DNA of 64,000 nucleotides from Pseudomonas fluorescens (GTDB lineage: Bacteria; Pseudomonadota; Gammaproteobacteria; Pseudomonadales; Pseudomonadaceae). The stretch is from the NCBI RefSeq assembly GCF_902498185.1, contig NZ_CABVIX010000002.1:372001-436000 (forward strand), in the 5' to 3' direction. Positions 28,692 to 37,768 of the stretch are shown here, one piece after another. Every line of letters starts with the position of its first letter. Position 1 is the first letter of the stretch. The notes beneath the pieces are model-generated. The model searched no databases and was not told where the DNA came from. It worked only from the letters and a program-made list of their open reading frames with translations. Made by a program: the position numbers and the translations under genes.

Positions 28692-29684
28692 TCAAGCGCC
28701 CTCGACCAGCCACTGCGGAATGCGCCGCTCCAGGTAGTAGCCGGGGTTGCGCAGGCTGCCGTCGACGAAACCGACATGGCCGCCCCGGCTGTGCAGCTCG
28801 AAATGGGTCTGCGGCGCAAGTTCGCCAGCGCTCGGCAGGCTATGGCTGAACACGAAGGGGTCGTCGCTGGACTGGATGATCAGTGTTGGCGTACGGTTTT
28901 GCCCCAGGTAGTACCGGCTCGATGAGCGGCGGTAGTAGTCGTGGGCATCCTGGAAACCGTTGAGCGGCGCTGTCACCCGGCCATCGAAGTCCCAGAAATT
29001 GCGCAGCTTGCGCAACTCGCCCAGACGCGCCAGCGTGGCCAGGTGCTCGTGGTGGCCAAGGTGCTGGAAGTGGCGCTGCTTGTCCTTCACGTAGGTCAGC
29101 ATGGCGCGCATGAAATGCGCCTGGTACACCCGTGAGAATCCCAGCCCGATGCGGTCGGCGCATTCATCCAGGCGAAACGGCACCGAGACGGCTACCGCGG
29201 CTTGCAGCTGGCTGGCCGAGCCACTCTCGCCCAGGTACTTGAGCAGGATGTTCCCGCCAAGCGAGTAGCCCACCGCGTACAGCGGCGCGAGCGGGCGCTG
29301 GGCGCGCAGGTGAGCGATGGTTTCGGCAAGGTCCTCGCTCGCTCCGGAATGGTAGCTGCGCGCTAGCAGGTTGGGCTCACCCGAGCAACCGCGCCAGTTC
29401 ACCGCGACACTCGCCCAGCCGCGTTGCTGCAACGCGAGCTGCAGGCCTTTGACGTAGGGCGAGCCGGACGATCCTGTCAGGCCATGCAGTACCAGGACCA
29501 GTGGTGCGTCGGGCTGGTGCGGGCCGTGCCAGTCAAGGTCGAGAAAATCGCCATCGACAAGCCACAAGCGCTCCCGGGTGCGAGGCAGCTCGGGGATCCT
29601 GCGCCATAAGGGGCCCCACAGCGTTTGCAGGTGGGGGTTGGCTAGGCCGATAGCGGGGCGGAAGGCAGTGGTAGGGCTTGGCAT
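28692..29684 (-). CDS. YheT-family alpha/beta hydrolase
   Basis: The 330-aa cytosolic hydrolase has the family's opening (IGLANPHLQTLWG), oxyanion-side HGLTGSSGSPYV, nucleophile Ser141 in VGYSLGGN, and a C-terminal acid/histidine pair (SSDDPFV and RGGHVGF). YheT/ABHD1-3-like proteins are presumed esterases or lipases; the natural substrate is unknown. Spacing to the M16 gene downstream of its start (29748) is 63 bases on the same strand, so it may belong to the M16 operon. Confidence 0.88.
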   Translation of the reverse strand: MPSPTTAFRPAIGLANPHLQTLWGPLWRRIPELPRTRERLWLVDGDFLDLDWHGPHQPDAPLVLVLHGLTGSSGSPYVKGLQLALQQRGWASVAVNWRGCSGEPNLLARSYHSGASEDLAETIAHLRAQRPLAPLYAVGYSLGGNILLKYLGESGSASQLQAAVAVSVPFRLDECADRIGLGFSRVYQAHFMRAMLTYVKDKQRHFQHLGHHEHLATLARLGELRKLRNFWDFDGRVTAPLNGFQDAHDYYRRSSSRYYLGQNRTPTLIIQSSDDPFVFSHSLPSAGELAPQTHFELHSRGGHVGFVDGSLRNPGYYLERRIPQWLVEGA

Positions 29685-29747
29685 GCTAGGTGACTCGAGA
29701 TGACCCGCCTAGCTTGCCATGGAAACACCGCCTGTGCATCGTGCTCT

Positions 29748-31124
29748 TCAAGGTGCCGGTACGTCCGGCAATGGTAGCTGGGGGGTGGCCGGCCCCGCGC
29801 TGGTGAACACCATGCGTGTCGGATCGAGGTGATTCTGCAAGACCTCCTGCACCGCCTGCGGCGTGATCTCGTCGAGGTGATGCAGATAGGTATCGAATTG
29901 AATGAAAGGCTGCTGATTCAGCTCGACCAGTACGGCAGCGAGCGACTGGTTGCGCGCCACGCCACGTAACAGTCTGCCTGCAACCTGCTGCCGGGCGTGT
30001 TGCAGTTCGGCCTTTGTCGGCCCGCGCTCGATGAACTCGCGCAGCACACTGGCCACCAGCTGCTGCGAGCCCTCTACGTACTGAGGGTCGATCTCCCAGT
30101 CGATGCTCAGCACACCGCCCGCCTCGTACGGGAACAGCTCGGAGCTTATGTCGTAGGTAAGGCCTCGACGCAGACGCAATTCCTGCATGAGGCGAGACTC
30201 GAAACCCGATCCCAGCACCACGTGCGCCAGCATCAGCGCCGGATAGTCCGGATCTGCCAGGGTAATCCGGATTGGCATGGCCAACACCACGGCAGAGTTC
30301 ATGCCGGCTTGGTCCACATGCAGGGTCCCGCCTGACGCGAACGGTGCCTCGGGGAGTTGGGCGGCAGCCCAGCCTTGGGGCAGCGCCCGGGTGATGCGTT
30401 CGACGATGGACTCGGCTTGTTCGCGCGACAGATCGCCGACCAAGGACAGTCTCAGGTTGTTGGCGCTATAGGCGCGTTGGTGAAACCTCCCGAGGTCCCC
30501 CTCGGTGATGGATTCCACGCCCTGGGCTGTGCTGCCTGAGGCATTGGCGTAAGGGTGCCCGGCAAAGAGGTGGGCATGAGCTTCGAGGCGGGCTCTGGTC
30601 CCGGGGTGGGCTTTGCGAGCGGCATGATAAGCCAGTAGCCGCGGCTTGATGACAGCGAGGTCAGTGGCGTGCAGGGCGGGATACCCGAGCATTTCAGTGA
30701 ACAACTCGATGGCGGGGTCGAGCAGCGCCTGCTGACTCAGTGCGCGCAGGCTGAGCGTCGCGTGGGTCAGCCGCACGCGTTTGTCGATCCGCACTCCCGA
30801 TTGCTCGATGCGCTCGGCGAATCGTTCCGCGTCCAGGTGGCGGGTGCCGTGCCCGAGCATGTGCAGTGTCAGGGCCGCCAGGCCGCTGGTATCGCCGTCG
30901 AGTTGGGTGCCGGCGTTGAAGCGCGCTACCAGGTCGACGACCGGTTGATCACGCGACTGTACAAAGGTGACCCAGGTGCCGGTGGCGGCTTGCCAGGTGT
31001 GCACCTGCGTGCCAATGGGCTCGAGCTGATCAAGGTCGATGCCCTGGGCGGAGACAAGGTTGGCGAACAGCGCTTGCTCATCGATGGCGGCGAAGCCTTG
31101 CGTGGGCTGGATCGAGTCATTCAT
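29748..31124 (-). CDS. M16-family peptidase subunit, zinc site lost (pair 1, partner)
   Basis: The 458-aa protein has the two-domain M16 fold, but where the HxxEH zinc motif should be it has LTLHMLGHGTRH, so it should not hydrolyse peptides by itself. It matches the inactive half of M16B heterodimers. No signal peptide is visible (MNDSIQPTQGFAAIDEQ), so it is probably cytosolic. Its start overlaps the stop of the active partner by 8 bases (ATGAATGA, 31117-31124), indicating coupled translation and equal amounts. A second, similar pair lies at 33118-35944. Confidence 0.85.
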   Translation of the reverse strand: MNDSIQPTQGFAAIDEQALFANLVSAQGIDLDQLEPIGTQVHTWQAATGTWVTFVQSRDQPVVDLVARFNAGTQLDGDTSGLAALTLHMLGHGTRHLDAERFAERIEQSGVRIDKRVRLTHATLSLRALSQQALLDPAIELFTEMLGYPALHATDLAVIKPRLLAYHAARKAHPGTRARLEAHAHLFAGHPYANASGSTAQGVESITEGDLGRFHQRAYSANNLRLSLVGDLSREQAESIVERITRALPQGWAAAQLPEAPFASGGTLHVDQAGMNSAVVLAMPIRITLADPDYPALMLAHVVLGSGFESRLMQELRLRRGLTYDISSELFPYEAGGVLSIDWEIDPQYVEGSQQLVASVLREFIERGPTKAELQHARQQVAGRLLRGVARNQSLAAVLVELNQQPFIQFDTYLHHLDEITPQAVQEVLQNHLDPTRMVFTSAGPATPQLPLPDVPAP

Positions 31125-32427
31125 GCGCGCGCTCCTTGTCCTGCATGTAGGTGACCGTCAGGCGACTTCGGGTGAAGTATTCATGGGCTGCCTGGCGCAG
31201 GCGCTCACCCGTGAGGCTCCCGATCGCTTGCAGCTCGGTGCCTGGCAGATCAGGGTCCAGGCCGCTGCTGGCATAGGTGCCGATGGTCGATGCCTGCCGG
31301 GCGATGTCATCCTGTTCGAAGACCAGAGCGCTCAGCAGGCTTGCCTTGGCCCGCTCGAGCTCTTGTTCGCCAGGCGGCGTCTGGCGGAGCATCTCAAGCT
31401 CACCCCAGATCAGAGCGACCATCTCCTCGGCTGCGCCTTTGGAAAACGCGCTGATCATGAACAAGCCGTCGCCACGTTGCAGGAACTCATATTCGGCCTT
31501 GACGGCCAGCGCCTTTGCGCCGCGCACGAGGCAGCGGTAAAGCCGCGAGCTGGCGCCAACCGCGAGCACCACAGCCAGCAGACGCAGCGCCAAGACTTCT
31601 TCAGCGGTCCGGGCAGTGACTTGGCTAGGGGTATTGAAGGCCATGATCACCCCCGGTCGCATGCCGGGCGCTGCGACTGTCTGGCTGCGCTGTTCCAGCG
31701 CAGCGCTTTGCGTGGGCGTTTCACTGTCTGGAAGGCGATTGGCCTGCAGCCCGGCGAAATGGCGGTCGACCAGGATCCGCAAGCGCTCGGCGCTGATAGC
31801 GCCAACCACCACCAGGGAGGCGTTGTTTGGGTGGTACCAGCTTTGATACCAGATCCGCACGTTCGCATAGGACATCTGTTCAAGGTCTTGAAGGTGGCCA
31901 ATGATGGGCGTCGCGTAGCGGCTGTCCCCGTGGGCGAGCAACCGGGCCCGTTCTACTGCCAGGGCATACGGCGTGCTATCGAGCCTCGTGCGCCGTTCAG
32001 CCTTGATCACCTCGATCTCGCGGGTGAATGCTGCTTCGCCAAGCCTGGCACTGGCCATGGCATCGGCCATGACCTCGAGCGCGATTTCCACGCGGCTGGC
32101 CGGCAGGGTCACCGGAAAGACCGTGGCGTCGCGGTGGGTGAACGCGTTGGGTTCGCCACCCAGGCGGCTGATCAGGGCGGAATACTGCCCAGGCGCGAGT
32201 TTGCTGCTGCCCTCGAATATCAGGTGTTCCAGGGCATGGGAAAGTCCGCTGTGACCGGCGGGTTCGTAGCTCGAGCCCACGTGGTACCACATCTGTGCGC
32301 TTACCAAGGGCGCTCGGTGATCTTCGCGAAGGTAGACCTTCAGCCCGTTGGCAAGGATGAAGCGATGCAAGGGGAGGGGAGTCGCAGAAGGTACGGGGGG
32401 TGGACTTTCTAACGGTTGTGAAGGCAT
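31117..32427 (-). CDS. M16-family zinc peptidase, active subunit (pair 1), no signal peptide
   Basis: The 436-aa protein keeps the inverted zinc motif H64-A-L-E67-H68 (GLSHALEHLIFEG) and the distal glutamate region REIEVIKAERR (about residues 136-146), so it should be a working metallopeptidase, cutting together with the inactive partner encoded downstream. It begins MPSQPLESPPPVPSA with no membrane segment, unlike the paralogue at 34589-35944, so it is probably cytosolic. A 9-bp hairpin covering the ribosome site lies directly upstream. The substrate is unknown; related M16 pairs process peptide precursors or degrade transit or antimicrobial peptides. Confidence 0.87.
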   Translation of the reverse strand: MPSQPLESPPPVPSATPLPLHRFILANGLKVYLREDHRAPLVSAQMWYHVGSSYEPAGHSGLSHALEHLIFEGSSKLAPGQYSALISRLGGEPNAFTHRDATVFPVTLPASRVEIALEVMADAMASARLGEAAFTREIEVIKAERRTRLDSTPYALAVERARLLAHGDSRYATPIIGHLQDLEQMSYANVRIWYQSWYHPNNASLVVVGAISAERLRILVDRHFAGLQANRLPDSETPTQSAALEQRSQTVAAPGMRPGVIMAFNTPSQVTARTAEEVLALRLLAVVLAVGASSRLYRCLVRGAKALAVKAEYEFLQRGDGLFMISAFSKGAAEEMVALIWGELEMLRQTPPGEQELERAKASLLSALVFEQDDIARQASTIGTYASSGLDPDLPGTELQAIGSLTGERLRQAAHEYFTRSRLTVTYMQDKERAHE

Positions 32428-32434
32428 GACGAGG

Positions 32435-32461
32435 CTGCTCCGAGCAATGGGGTCGGAGCAG
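32435..32461 (-). promoter_or_regulatory. Leader hairpin masking the ribosome site of the pair-1 M16 gene
   Basis: Read on the minus strand, CTGCTCCGA pairs perfectly with TCGGAGCAG around a 9-base loop. The 3' arm contains the only SD-like GGAG (32441-32438), 10 bases before the ATG at 32427. Folding would hide it, which suggests translational control; alternatively it is a weak terminator of rsmD. Confidence 0.45.
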
Positions 32462-32480
32462 TCTCGGTGGAAGTGGGTAT

Positions 32481-32509
32481 CTGCCTGCGGTACTTAGAGC
32501 TGCAGGCAG
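32481..32509 (-). terminator. Hairpin downstream of rsmD
   Basis: CTGCCTGC and GCAGGCAG (32481-32488 and 32502-32509) form an 8-bp stem with a 13-base loop, about 19 bases past the rsmD stop. There is no T-run; termination is possible but unproven. Confidence 0.35.
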
Positions 32510-32527
32510 GCTTTCAGAAGCGCGTGG

Positions 32528-33118
32528 TCAGCCGCGTTGCCACAAGGCGTAATGGACCTGCCCGGTCTTTTTCTCCCGATGCAGCCTCCAGCTACCCGGC
32601 ATCTGCAACGAGGAGGGCGCCGCCTCGCTTTCGGTATAGATCCAGGCGTTGTCATGCAGCCAGCCACGGTCTTCGAGCAGGCTGCAGGTGTTGGCCAGCA
32701 GGTCCTGATGGAAGGGTGGGTCGAGGAACACCAGGTCGAACTGCTGCTTCACGTCGCCCTGCAGGTAACGCAGGGCGTCGCTCTGGATCACCTTGCCGCG
32801 CGGGCAGCGCAGCACTTCGAGGTTGTCACGCAGGTTGGCGATGGCGGCAGGATTGCTGTCGAGGGCGACGGCATCGGCCGCGCCGCGCGACAGGGCCTCG
32901 AGGTACAAGGCGCCGCTGCCGGTGAAGGCGTCCAGCACATGGGCGCCCTCGATATGGGGCGCGAGCCAGTTGAACAAAGTCTCGCGGACCCGGTCCGGTG
33001 TCGGGCGCAAGCCTTCCCCGGCGGGAACCGGCAGGCGGCGGCTGCGCCATTCCCCGGCGATGATGCGCAGGTGACCCTGGCCCTGGCTGGGTCGGGCGGG
33101 TTGGGATGGCTTGGCCAT
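32528..33118 (-). CDS. rsmD: 16S rRNA m2G966 methyltransferase
   Basis: RsmD methylates N2 of G966 of 16S rRNA. The 196-aa protein has the N-terminal RIIAGEWRSRRLPVP, the SAM loop LDAFTGSGALYLEALSRGA and the amino-methyltransferase motif DPPF. Its ATG shares one base with the stop of the upstream M16 gene (TAATG), so it is translationally coupled to that pair. In many bacteria rsmD precedes coaD; here coaD is 5 kb away with M16 and other genes between. Confidence 0.95.
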   Translation of the reverse strand: MAKPSQPARPSQGQGHLRIIAGEWRSRRLPVPAGEGLRPTPDRVRETLFNWLAPHIEGAHVLDAFTGSGALYLEALSRGAADAVALDSNPAAIANLRDNLEVLRCPRGKVIQSDALRYLQGDVKQQFDLVFLDPPFHQDLLANTCSLLEDRGWLHDNAWIYTESEAAPSSLQMPGSWRLHREKKTGQVHYALWQRG

Positions 33119-34596
33119 TAATGCTCCGGTACGCCAAGCGGCTGCTCGGCGGGTTTGTCAGTTGGCGGTGGCAGGGGTTTCTGCGCCACCTTGGGGCCGG
33201 CCGTGACGATCACCAGCTTGTCGGCCGCCAGGTGTTTGTTCAGCGCGGTCTTGACCTGCTCGGCGGTCAGGCTCTGGGACTGCTGCATGAAGTCCTCGAT
33301 CCAGGTCAGCGGCAGGTTGTAGAAGCCGATGGCACCCAGTTGGCCGACGATGCTGGCATTGCTGGCATTGGACAGCGGGAAGCTGCCGGCCAGCTCGCGC
33401 TTGGCATCGTCGAGCTCTTGCTGGCTCGGGCCGGTCTTGAGGTAGCCCGCGAGAATATCCTGTACCAGCTTGAGCGTACCTTCGCTGAGCTCGGCGCGGG
33501 TCTGCAGGTTGATCATGAACGGACCGCGCACCTGCATCGGGCTGAACACCGAGTAGACGCCGTAGGTCAGGCCACGTTTTTCACGCACTTCGGTCATCAG
33601 GCGGGTGCCGAAAGCGCCACCCCCGAGGATCTGGTTACCGAGCGACAGCGCCGCGTAGTCCGGGTCGGTCCGGTCGATGCCGAGCTCGGCGAGCATCAGG
33701 TGGGTCTGCTTGGACGGGAAATCGATATGCGTGAGACCTGCCTTGGGCTCGACGGGCTGCGCCGGCTTGGCCAGGGCGGGCCCTTTGGGCAGCGCGGACG
33801 ACACTTGCGAGGCGATAGCCTCAGCGTCGCTGCGGCTGAGGTCGCCGACCAGCGCGATGACCGCGTTGCCCGCGGCATACGCCTTGGCATGGAAAGCGCG
33901 TAGCTGCTCAAGCGTGATCGGCGGGATGCTTTCGGCGGTACCTTCGCTTGGGCCTGCGTAGGGGTGGTCGCCGTAGAGACGCGCGAACAAGGCCTTGCTG
34001 GCGAGCTTGGCAGGGTTCTGCTTCTCGTACTCGAAACCTGCCAGCAGCTGGTTCTTGATGCGCTTGAGGGCGTCCTCTGGGAAGGTCGGCTTGCCCACGA
34101 CTTCGGCGAACAGCTTGAGCGCGGGCTCGCGCTTGTCGGCGGCGCTGAGGCTGCGCAGCGTGGCCACGGCCATGTCGCGGTAGGAACCGTTGCCAAAGTC
34201 GGCGCCCAGGCCTTCGAAGCCCTGGGCAATGGCGGTGACGTCCTTGCCTGCCACGCCCTCGTTGAGCATCGCGTTGGTCAGCGTGGCGAGGCCTGGCGTG
34301 CCGCTGTCCTGACTGCTGCCGGCGGCAAAGGTCACGCGCAGGTCGAACATCGGCAACTCGCGAGCCTCGACGAACAGTACGCGGGCGCCCTCGGCGGTGT
34401 TCCAGCTCTGGATGTTCAGCTGACGGCGGCTGGGCGCCTTGCCGTCGAGCTCGGCCAGCGATTGCAGCGTGTTGGCCGGGCGGGCAGCGACGTCATCGGC
34501 GAGCGTCGGCCGCGCCATGAACAGGGCCATGGCGAACACCGGCACCAGGGTGCCGAGGCCCAGCAGGGGGTGGCGTGATGCGCGGCGGTCACTCAT
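33118..34596 (-). CDS. M16-family peptidase subunit, zinc site lost (pair 2, partner), exported
   Basis: The 492-aa protein (ATG at 34596) carries a likely signal peptide (basic MSDRRASR, then LGLGTLVPVFAMALFMARPTLA) and M16 domains in which HxxEH is replaced by TLTNAMLNEG. It should be a non-catalytic partner in the periplasm. The start overlaps the stop of the active subunit by 8 bases (ATGAGTGA), the same arrangement as in pair 1. The stop overlaps the rsmD start. Confidence 0.87.
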   Translation of the reverse strand: MSDRRASRHPLLGLGTLVPVFAMALFMARPTLADDVAARPANTLQSLAELDGKAPSRRQLNIQSWNTAEGARVLFVEARELPMFDLRVTFAAGSSQDSGTPGLATLTNAMLNEGVAGKDVTAIAQGFEGLGADFGNGSYRDMAVATLRSLSAADKREPALKLFAEVVGKPTFPEDALKRIKNQLLAGFEYEKQNPAKLASKALFARLYGDHPYAGPSEGTAESIPPITLEQLRAFHAKAYAAGNAVIALVGDLSRSDAEAIASQVSSALPKGPALAKPAQPVEPKAGLTHIDFPSKQTHLMLAELGIDRTDPDYAALSLGNQILGGGAFGTRLMTEVREKRGLTYGVYSVFSPMQVRGPFMINLQTRAELSEGTLKLVQDILAGYLKTGPSQQELDDAKRELAGSFPLSNASNASIVGQLGAIGFYNLPLTWIEDFMQQSQSLTAEQVKTALNKHLAADKLVIVTAGPKVAQKPLPPPTDKPAEQPLGVPEH

Positions 34597-35944
34597 GAGC
34601 GGACTCCTCGGGCAATACGTGGGCAACGCTCAGGCGTTCACGGGTGAAGTAGGTGCGGGCGGCGTTCTGGATGTCTTGCGGGGTGACCTGCTTGAGCTCA
34701 TCCAGCTCGCTGTCGATCAGTTTCCACGACAGGCCGACCGTCTCGAGCTGGCCGATGGTGGTGGCCTGGCTGCTGATGGAGTCGCGATCGTAGACCAGTC
34801 CGGCGATCACCTGGGCGCGCACCCGCTCGAGTTCCTCGGCTGACGGCGGGGTGGTCTTGAGCTCGTCGAGGAGCGTCCAGAAGCCTTTCTCGACGTCGGC
34901 CAGGGTCTTCTGCTTCTGCACGTTGGGGGTCGCCGAGAGCAGGAACAGGCTGTCGCCGCGGGTGAACGGGTCGTAGCCGGACGATGCGCCAGCCACCAGT
35001 TCCTGGCCGCGCTCCAGCCGTGCTGGCAGGCGCGCGCTGTAGCCGCCGTCGAGCAGGGCGGAGATCAGTCGCAGAGCGTGCACGCTGCGCGGGTCCTTGG
35101 CGGTGGCCAGGCCCGGCACGTTGAAGCCGTAGATCAGGCTCGGCAGTTGGGTCTGCACGTGCAGGGTGAGCTGGCGCATACCCGGTTCGCCCAGTTCCAG
35201 CGGCAGCTTGGCCGGTGGCACGGCGCGCTTGGGGATGGCGCCGAAGTACTTCTGCGCCAGCCCCTTGATCTCCTCGACAGTCACATCGCCCACCACTACC
35301 AGGGTGGCGTTGTTCGGGGCATACCAGGACTCGTACCAGTGGCGCAGCTCTTCGACCTTCATGCGTTCGAGGTCGGCCATCCAGCCGATGGTCGGGGTGT
35401 GGTAGCCGCTGGCCGGGTAGGCCATGGCGCGGAACAGCTCGAAGGCCTTGGCGTTGGGCTGGTCGTCGGTGCGCAGGCGGCGCTCTTCCTTGATGACCTC
35501 GATTTCGCGGCTGAACTCGTCGGCCGGCAGGCGCAGGCTCGCCAAGCGGTCGGCTTCGAGCTCGAAGGCAACGGGCAGGCGGTCGCGGGCCAGGACCTGG
35601 TAATACGCGGTGTAGTCGTCACTGGTAAAGGCATTTTCCTCTGCGCCCAGATCACGCAGGATCCGCGAGCCCTCGCCAGGGCCGACTTTGGCGCTACCCT
35701 TGAACATCATGTGTTCGAGCGCGTGGGACAGGCCCGTCTGGCCCGGGGTCTCGTAGCTGGAGCCGACCTTGTACCAGATCTGCGAGACCACCACGGGCGC
35801 GCGATGGTCTTCGCGCACGACCACCTTGAGGCCATTGTCGAGGATGAACTCGTGGGTGGGTTGCGTATCGGCGGCAAAGGCCGCGAACGGCAGACAAAGT
35901 GTGCTGAGCAGCAGGCCAGCAGCGCGGCGGGCTAGAGCATTCAT
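34589..35944 (-). CDS. M16-family zinc peptidase, active subunit (pair 2), exported
   Basis: The 451-aa protein starts at the ATG at 35944 with a signal peptide (MNALARRAAG, then LLLSTLCLPFAAFAA; cleavage near residue 25). Zinc ligands H74 and H78 and the catalytic E77 stand in GLSHALEHMMFKG, with the distal REIEVIKEERR. It should be a periplasmic peptidase working with the following inactive subunit. It is divergent from ftsY with a 231-base gap that shows no further gene. The paralogous pair 1 lacks the signal peptide. Confidence 0.9.
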   Translation of the reverse strand: MNALARRAAGLLLSTLCLPFAAFAADTQPTHEFILDNGLKVVVREDHRAPVVVSQIWYKVGSSYETPGQTGLSHALEHMMFKGSAKVGPGEGSRILRDLGAEENAFTSDDYTAYYQVLARDRLPVAFELEADRLASLRLPADEFSREIEVIKEERRLRTDDQPNAKAFELFRAMAYPASGYHTPTIGWMADLERMKVEELRHWYESWYAPNNATLVVVGDVTVEEIKGLAQKYFGAIPKRAVPPAKLPLELGEPGMRQLTLHVQTQLPSLIYGFNVPGLATAKDPRSVHALRLISALLDGGYSARLPARLERGQELVAGASSGYDPFTRGDSLFLLSATPNVQKQKTLADVEKGFWTLLDELKTTPPSAEELERVRAQVIAGLVYDRDSISSQATTIGQLETVGLSWKLIDSELDELKQVTPQDIQNAARTYFTRERLSVAHVLPEESAHE

Positions 35945-36175
35945 ACAATTGTTAACCTGTAGGACGGCCCGCGTGGGTTTAGCGTCGGCGGGCCTGGAGG
36001 TGCTAGGATACTGATCCGGTTGCCTGCCGACCATGCCTGTCGCGGATCTGGCCCGCAGGCCTCACGACAAATTATTGCGCATGAACCAGCCGGATTCGAA
36101 ATAGTCTGTTCTGCGTTGAAAGAATTCCCGGTGCGCCGCTGGTGGCGCATCGCTAGCCTGAGATAGCCGTCCTCC

Positions 36176-37768
36176 ATGTTTGGTTCCAACGACGACAAGA
36201 AAACGCCGGCCGCCGCTGGCGAGAAGAAAGGCCTGTTCAGCTGGTTTCGCAAGAAGCCGCAGGAACCTGTCGCCGAACAGCCGCAGACCCCCGGGCCGCT
36301 AGCCCCCGAGGCGCCGGCCGAGCAGGCGTGCGCCCCTGCCGAGGTGGTGCGCGAAGCTGCTGTGCCGGAGCTGCAGCCAGAGCCAGAGCCGCAGCCGCAG
36401 CGCGTGCCCGAGCCGGTACACGTCCCTGTCCCCGAGGCCGCGCCAGTAGCGTCGAGCCCGGTGGCCGAGGTGCCTGTTGCTGCGCCAATCCCCGCGCCTG
36501 TGCCTGCACCCGTCCCACCTGCGCCTGTGCCTGCCACGCCGGTCCCGCCTCCGGTGGTCGAGCGTGTCGAACCGGCCCCTGCCGCCCCCATGCCACCGCC
36601 TGCCGCTGCCATGGTTGCGGAGCCGGTCGCCCCGCCTGTGGTCGAGCCGCCTGCGCCGCCTGTCAGCAACCTGGTACTGCCGGTCGAGGAAGAGCCGGTC
36701 GCCCTGGTTGAAGACCTCCAGCCCCACACCCCGCCTGTGATCCCAGAGCGTCCGGTACCCCTCCCCGAGGCTGTCGTCCCTGCCGTGGCCGCAACACCCG
36801 AGCCTGTGAAGGCCGCGGTCGCTGCCGAAGAGAGCAAGGGCGGCTTCTTCGCCCGTCTCAAGCAGGGCCTGTCCAAGACCAGCGCCAGCATCGGCGAAGG
36901 CATGGCGAGCCTGTTCCTGGGCAAGAAAGCCATCGATGATGACCTGCTCGAGGAAATCGAGACTCGTCTGCTGACCGCCGACGTCGGCGTCGAGGCCACC
37001 ACCGCCATCGTCCAGAACCTGACCCAGAAGGTCGCGCGCAAGCAACTGGCCGACAGTGACGCGCTGTACAGATCCTTGCAGGATGAGCTGGCCGGCGTGC
37101 TGCGCCCGGTCGAGAAACCGCTGCAGATCCACGCCCAGGCCCAGCCATTCGTGATCCTGGTGGTCGGCGTCAACGGTGCTGGCAAGACCACGACCATCGG
37201 CAAGCTGGCGAAGAAGCTGCAGCTCGAAGGCAAGAAAGTCATGCTGGCGGCGGGCGATACCTTCCGCGCCGCAGCGGTCGAGCAGTTGCAAGTCTGGGGT
37301 GAGCGCAACCACATCCCGGTCATCGCCCAGCACACCGGCGCCGACTCCGCGTCGGTCATCTTCGATGCCGTGCAGGCTGCCAAGGCCCGTGGTGTCGACG
37401 TGCTGATCGCCGACACCGCCGGTCGCCTGCATACCAAAGACAACCTGATGGAAGAACTCAAGAAAGTCCGTCGGGTCATCGGCAAGCTCGATGCGGATGC
37501 TCCGCATGAAGTGCTGCTGGTGCTGGATGCCGGTACCGGCCAGAACGCCATCAACCAGGCCAAGCACTTCAACCAGAGCGTGGAGTTGACCGGTCTTGCC
37601 CTGACCAAGCTTGACGGCACCGCCAAGGGCGGAGTGATCTTCGCCCTGGCCAAGCAGTTCGGCTTGCCTATCCGTTATATCGGCGTGGGCGAGGGCATCG
37701 ATGACCTGCGCACGTTCGAGGCCGAGTCCTTTGTCAAAGCCTTGTTTGCCGAGCGGGAGCATCCATGA
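36176..37768 (+). CDS. ftsY: Signal recognition particle receptor FtsY
   Basis: FtsY is the membrane-bound GTPase that receives SRP-ribosome complexes for co-translational insertion. The 530-aa protein has a short N-terminal positive/aromatic patch (GLFSWFRKKPQ), then about 200 residues extremely rich in Pro, Ala, Val and Glu (repeats of PVPAP type), then the NG domain from about residue 220: GVNGAGKTTTIGKLA (near 332-346), DTAGRL and TKLDGTAKGG. It overlaps ftsE by 4 bases (ATGA), forming the ftsYEX operon. Confidence 0.97.
   Translation: MFGSNDDKKTPAAAGEKKGLFSWFRKKPQEPVAEQPQTPGPLAPEAPAEQACAPAEVVREAAVPELQPEPEPQPQRVPEPVHVPVPEAAPVASSPVAEVPVAAPIPAPVPAPVPPAPVPATPVPPPVVERVEPAPAAPMPPPAAAMVAEPVAPPVVEPPAPPVSNLVLPVEEEPVALVEDLQPHTPPVIPERPVPLPEAVVPAVAATPEPVKAAVAAEESKGGFFARLKQGLSKTSASIGEGMASLFLGKKAIDDDLLEEIETRLLTADVGVEATTAIVQNLTQKVARKQLADSDALYRSLQDELAGVLRPVEKPLQIHAQAQPFVILVVGVNGAGKTTTIGKLAKKLQLEGKKVMLAAGDTFRAAAVEQLQVWGERNHIPVIAQHTGADSASVIFDAVQAAKARGVDVLIADTAGRLHTKDNLMEELKKVRRVIGKLDADAPHEVLLVLDAGTGQNAINQAKHFNQSVELTGLALTKLDGTAKGGVIFALAKQFGLPIRYIGVGEGIDDLRTFEAESFVKALFAEREHP

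Noticed and set aside
36380..36660. Short Pro/Ala repeats in ftsY as a possible recombination or CRISPR-like repeat
   Set aside because: Repeats are irregular, in frame, and fit the normal low-complexity acidic/proline-rich N-terminal region of FtsY.
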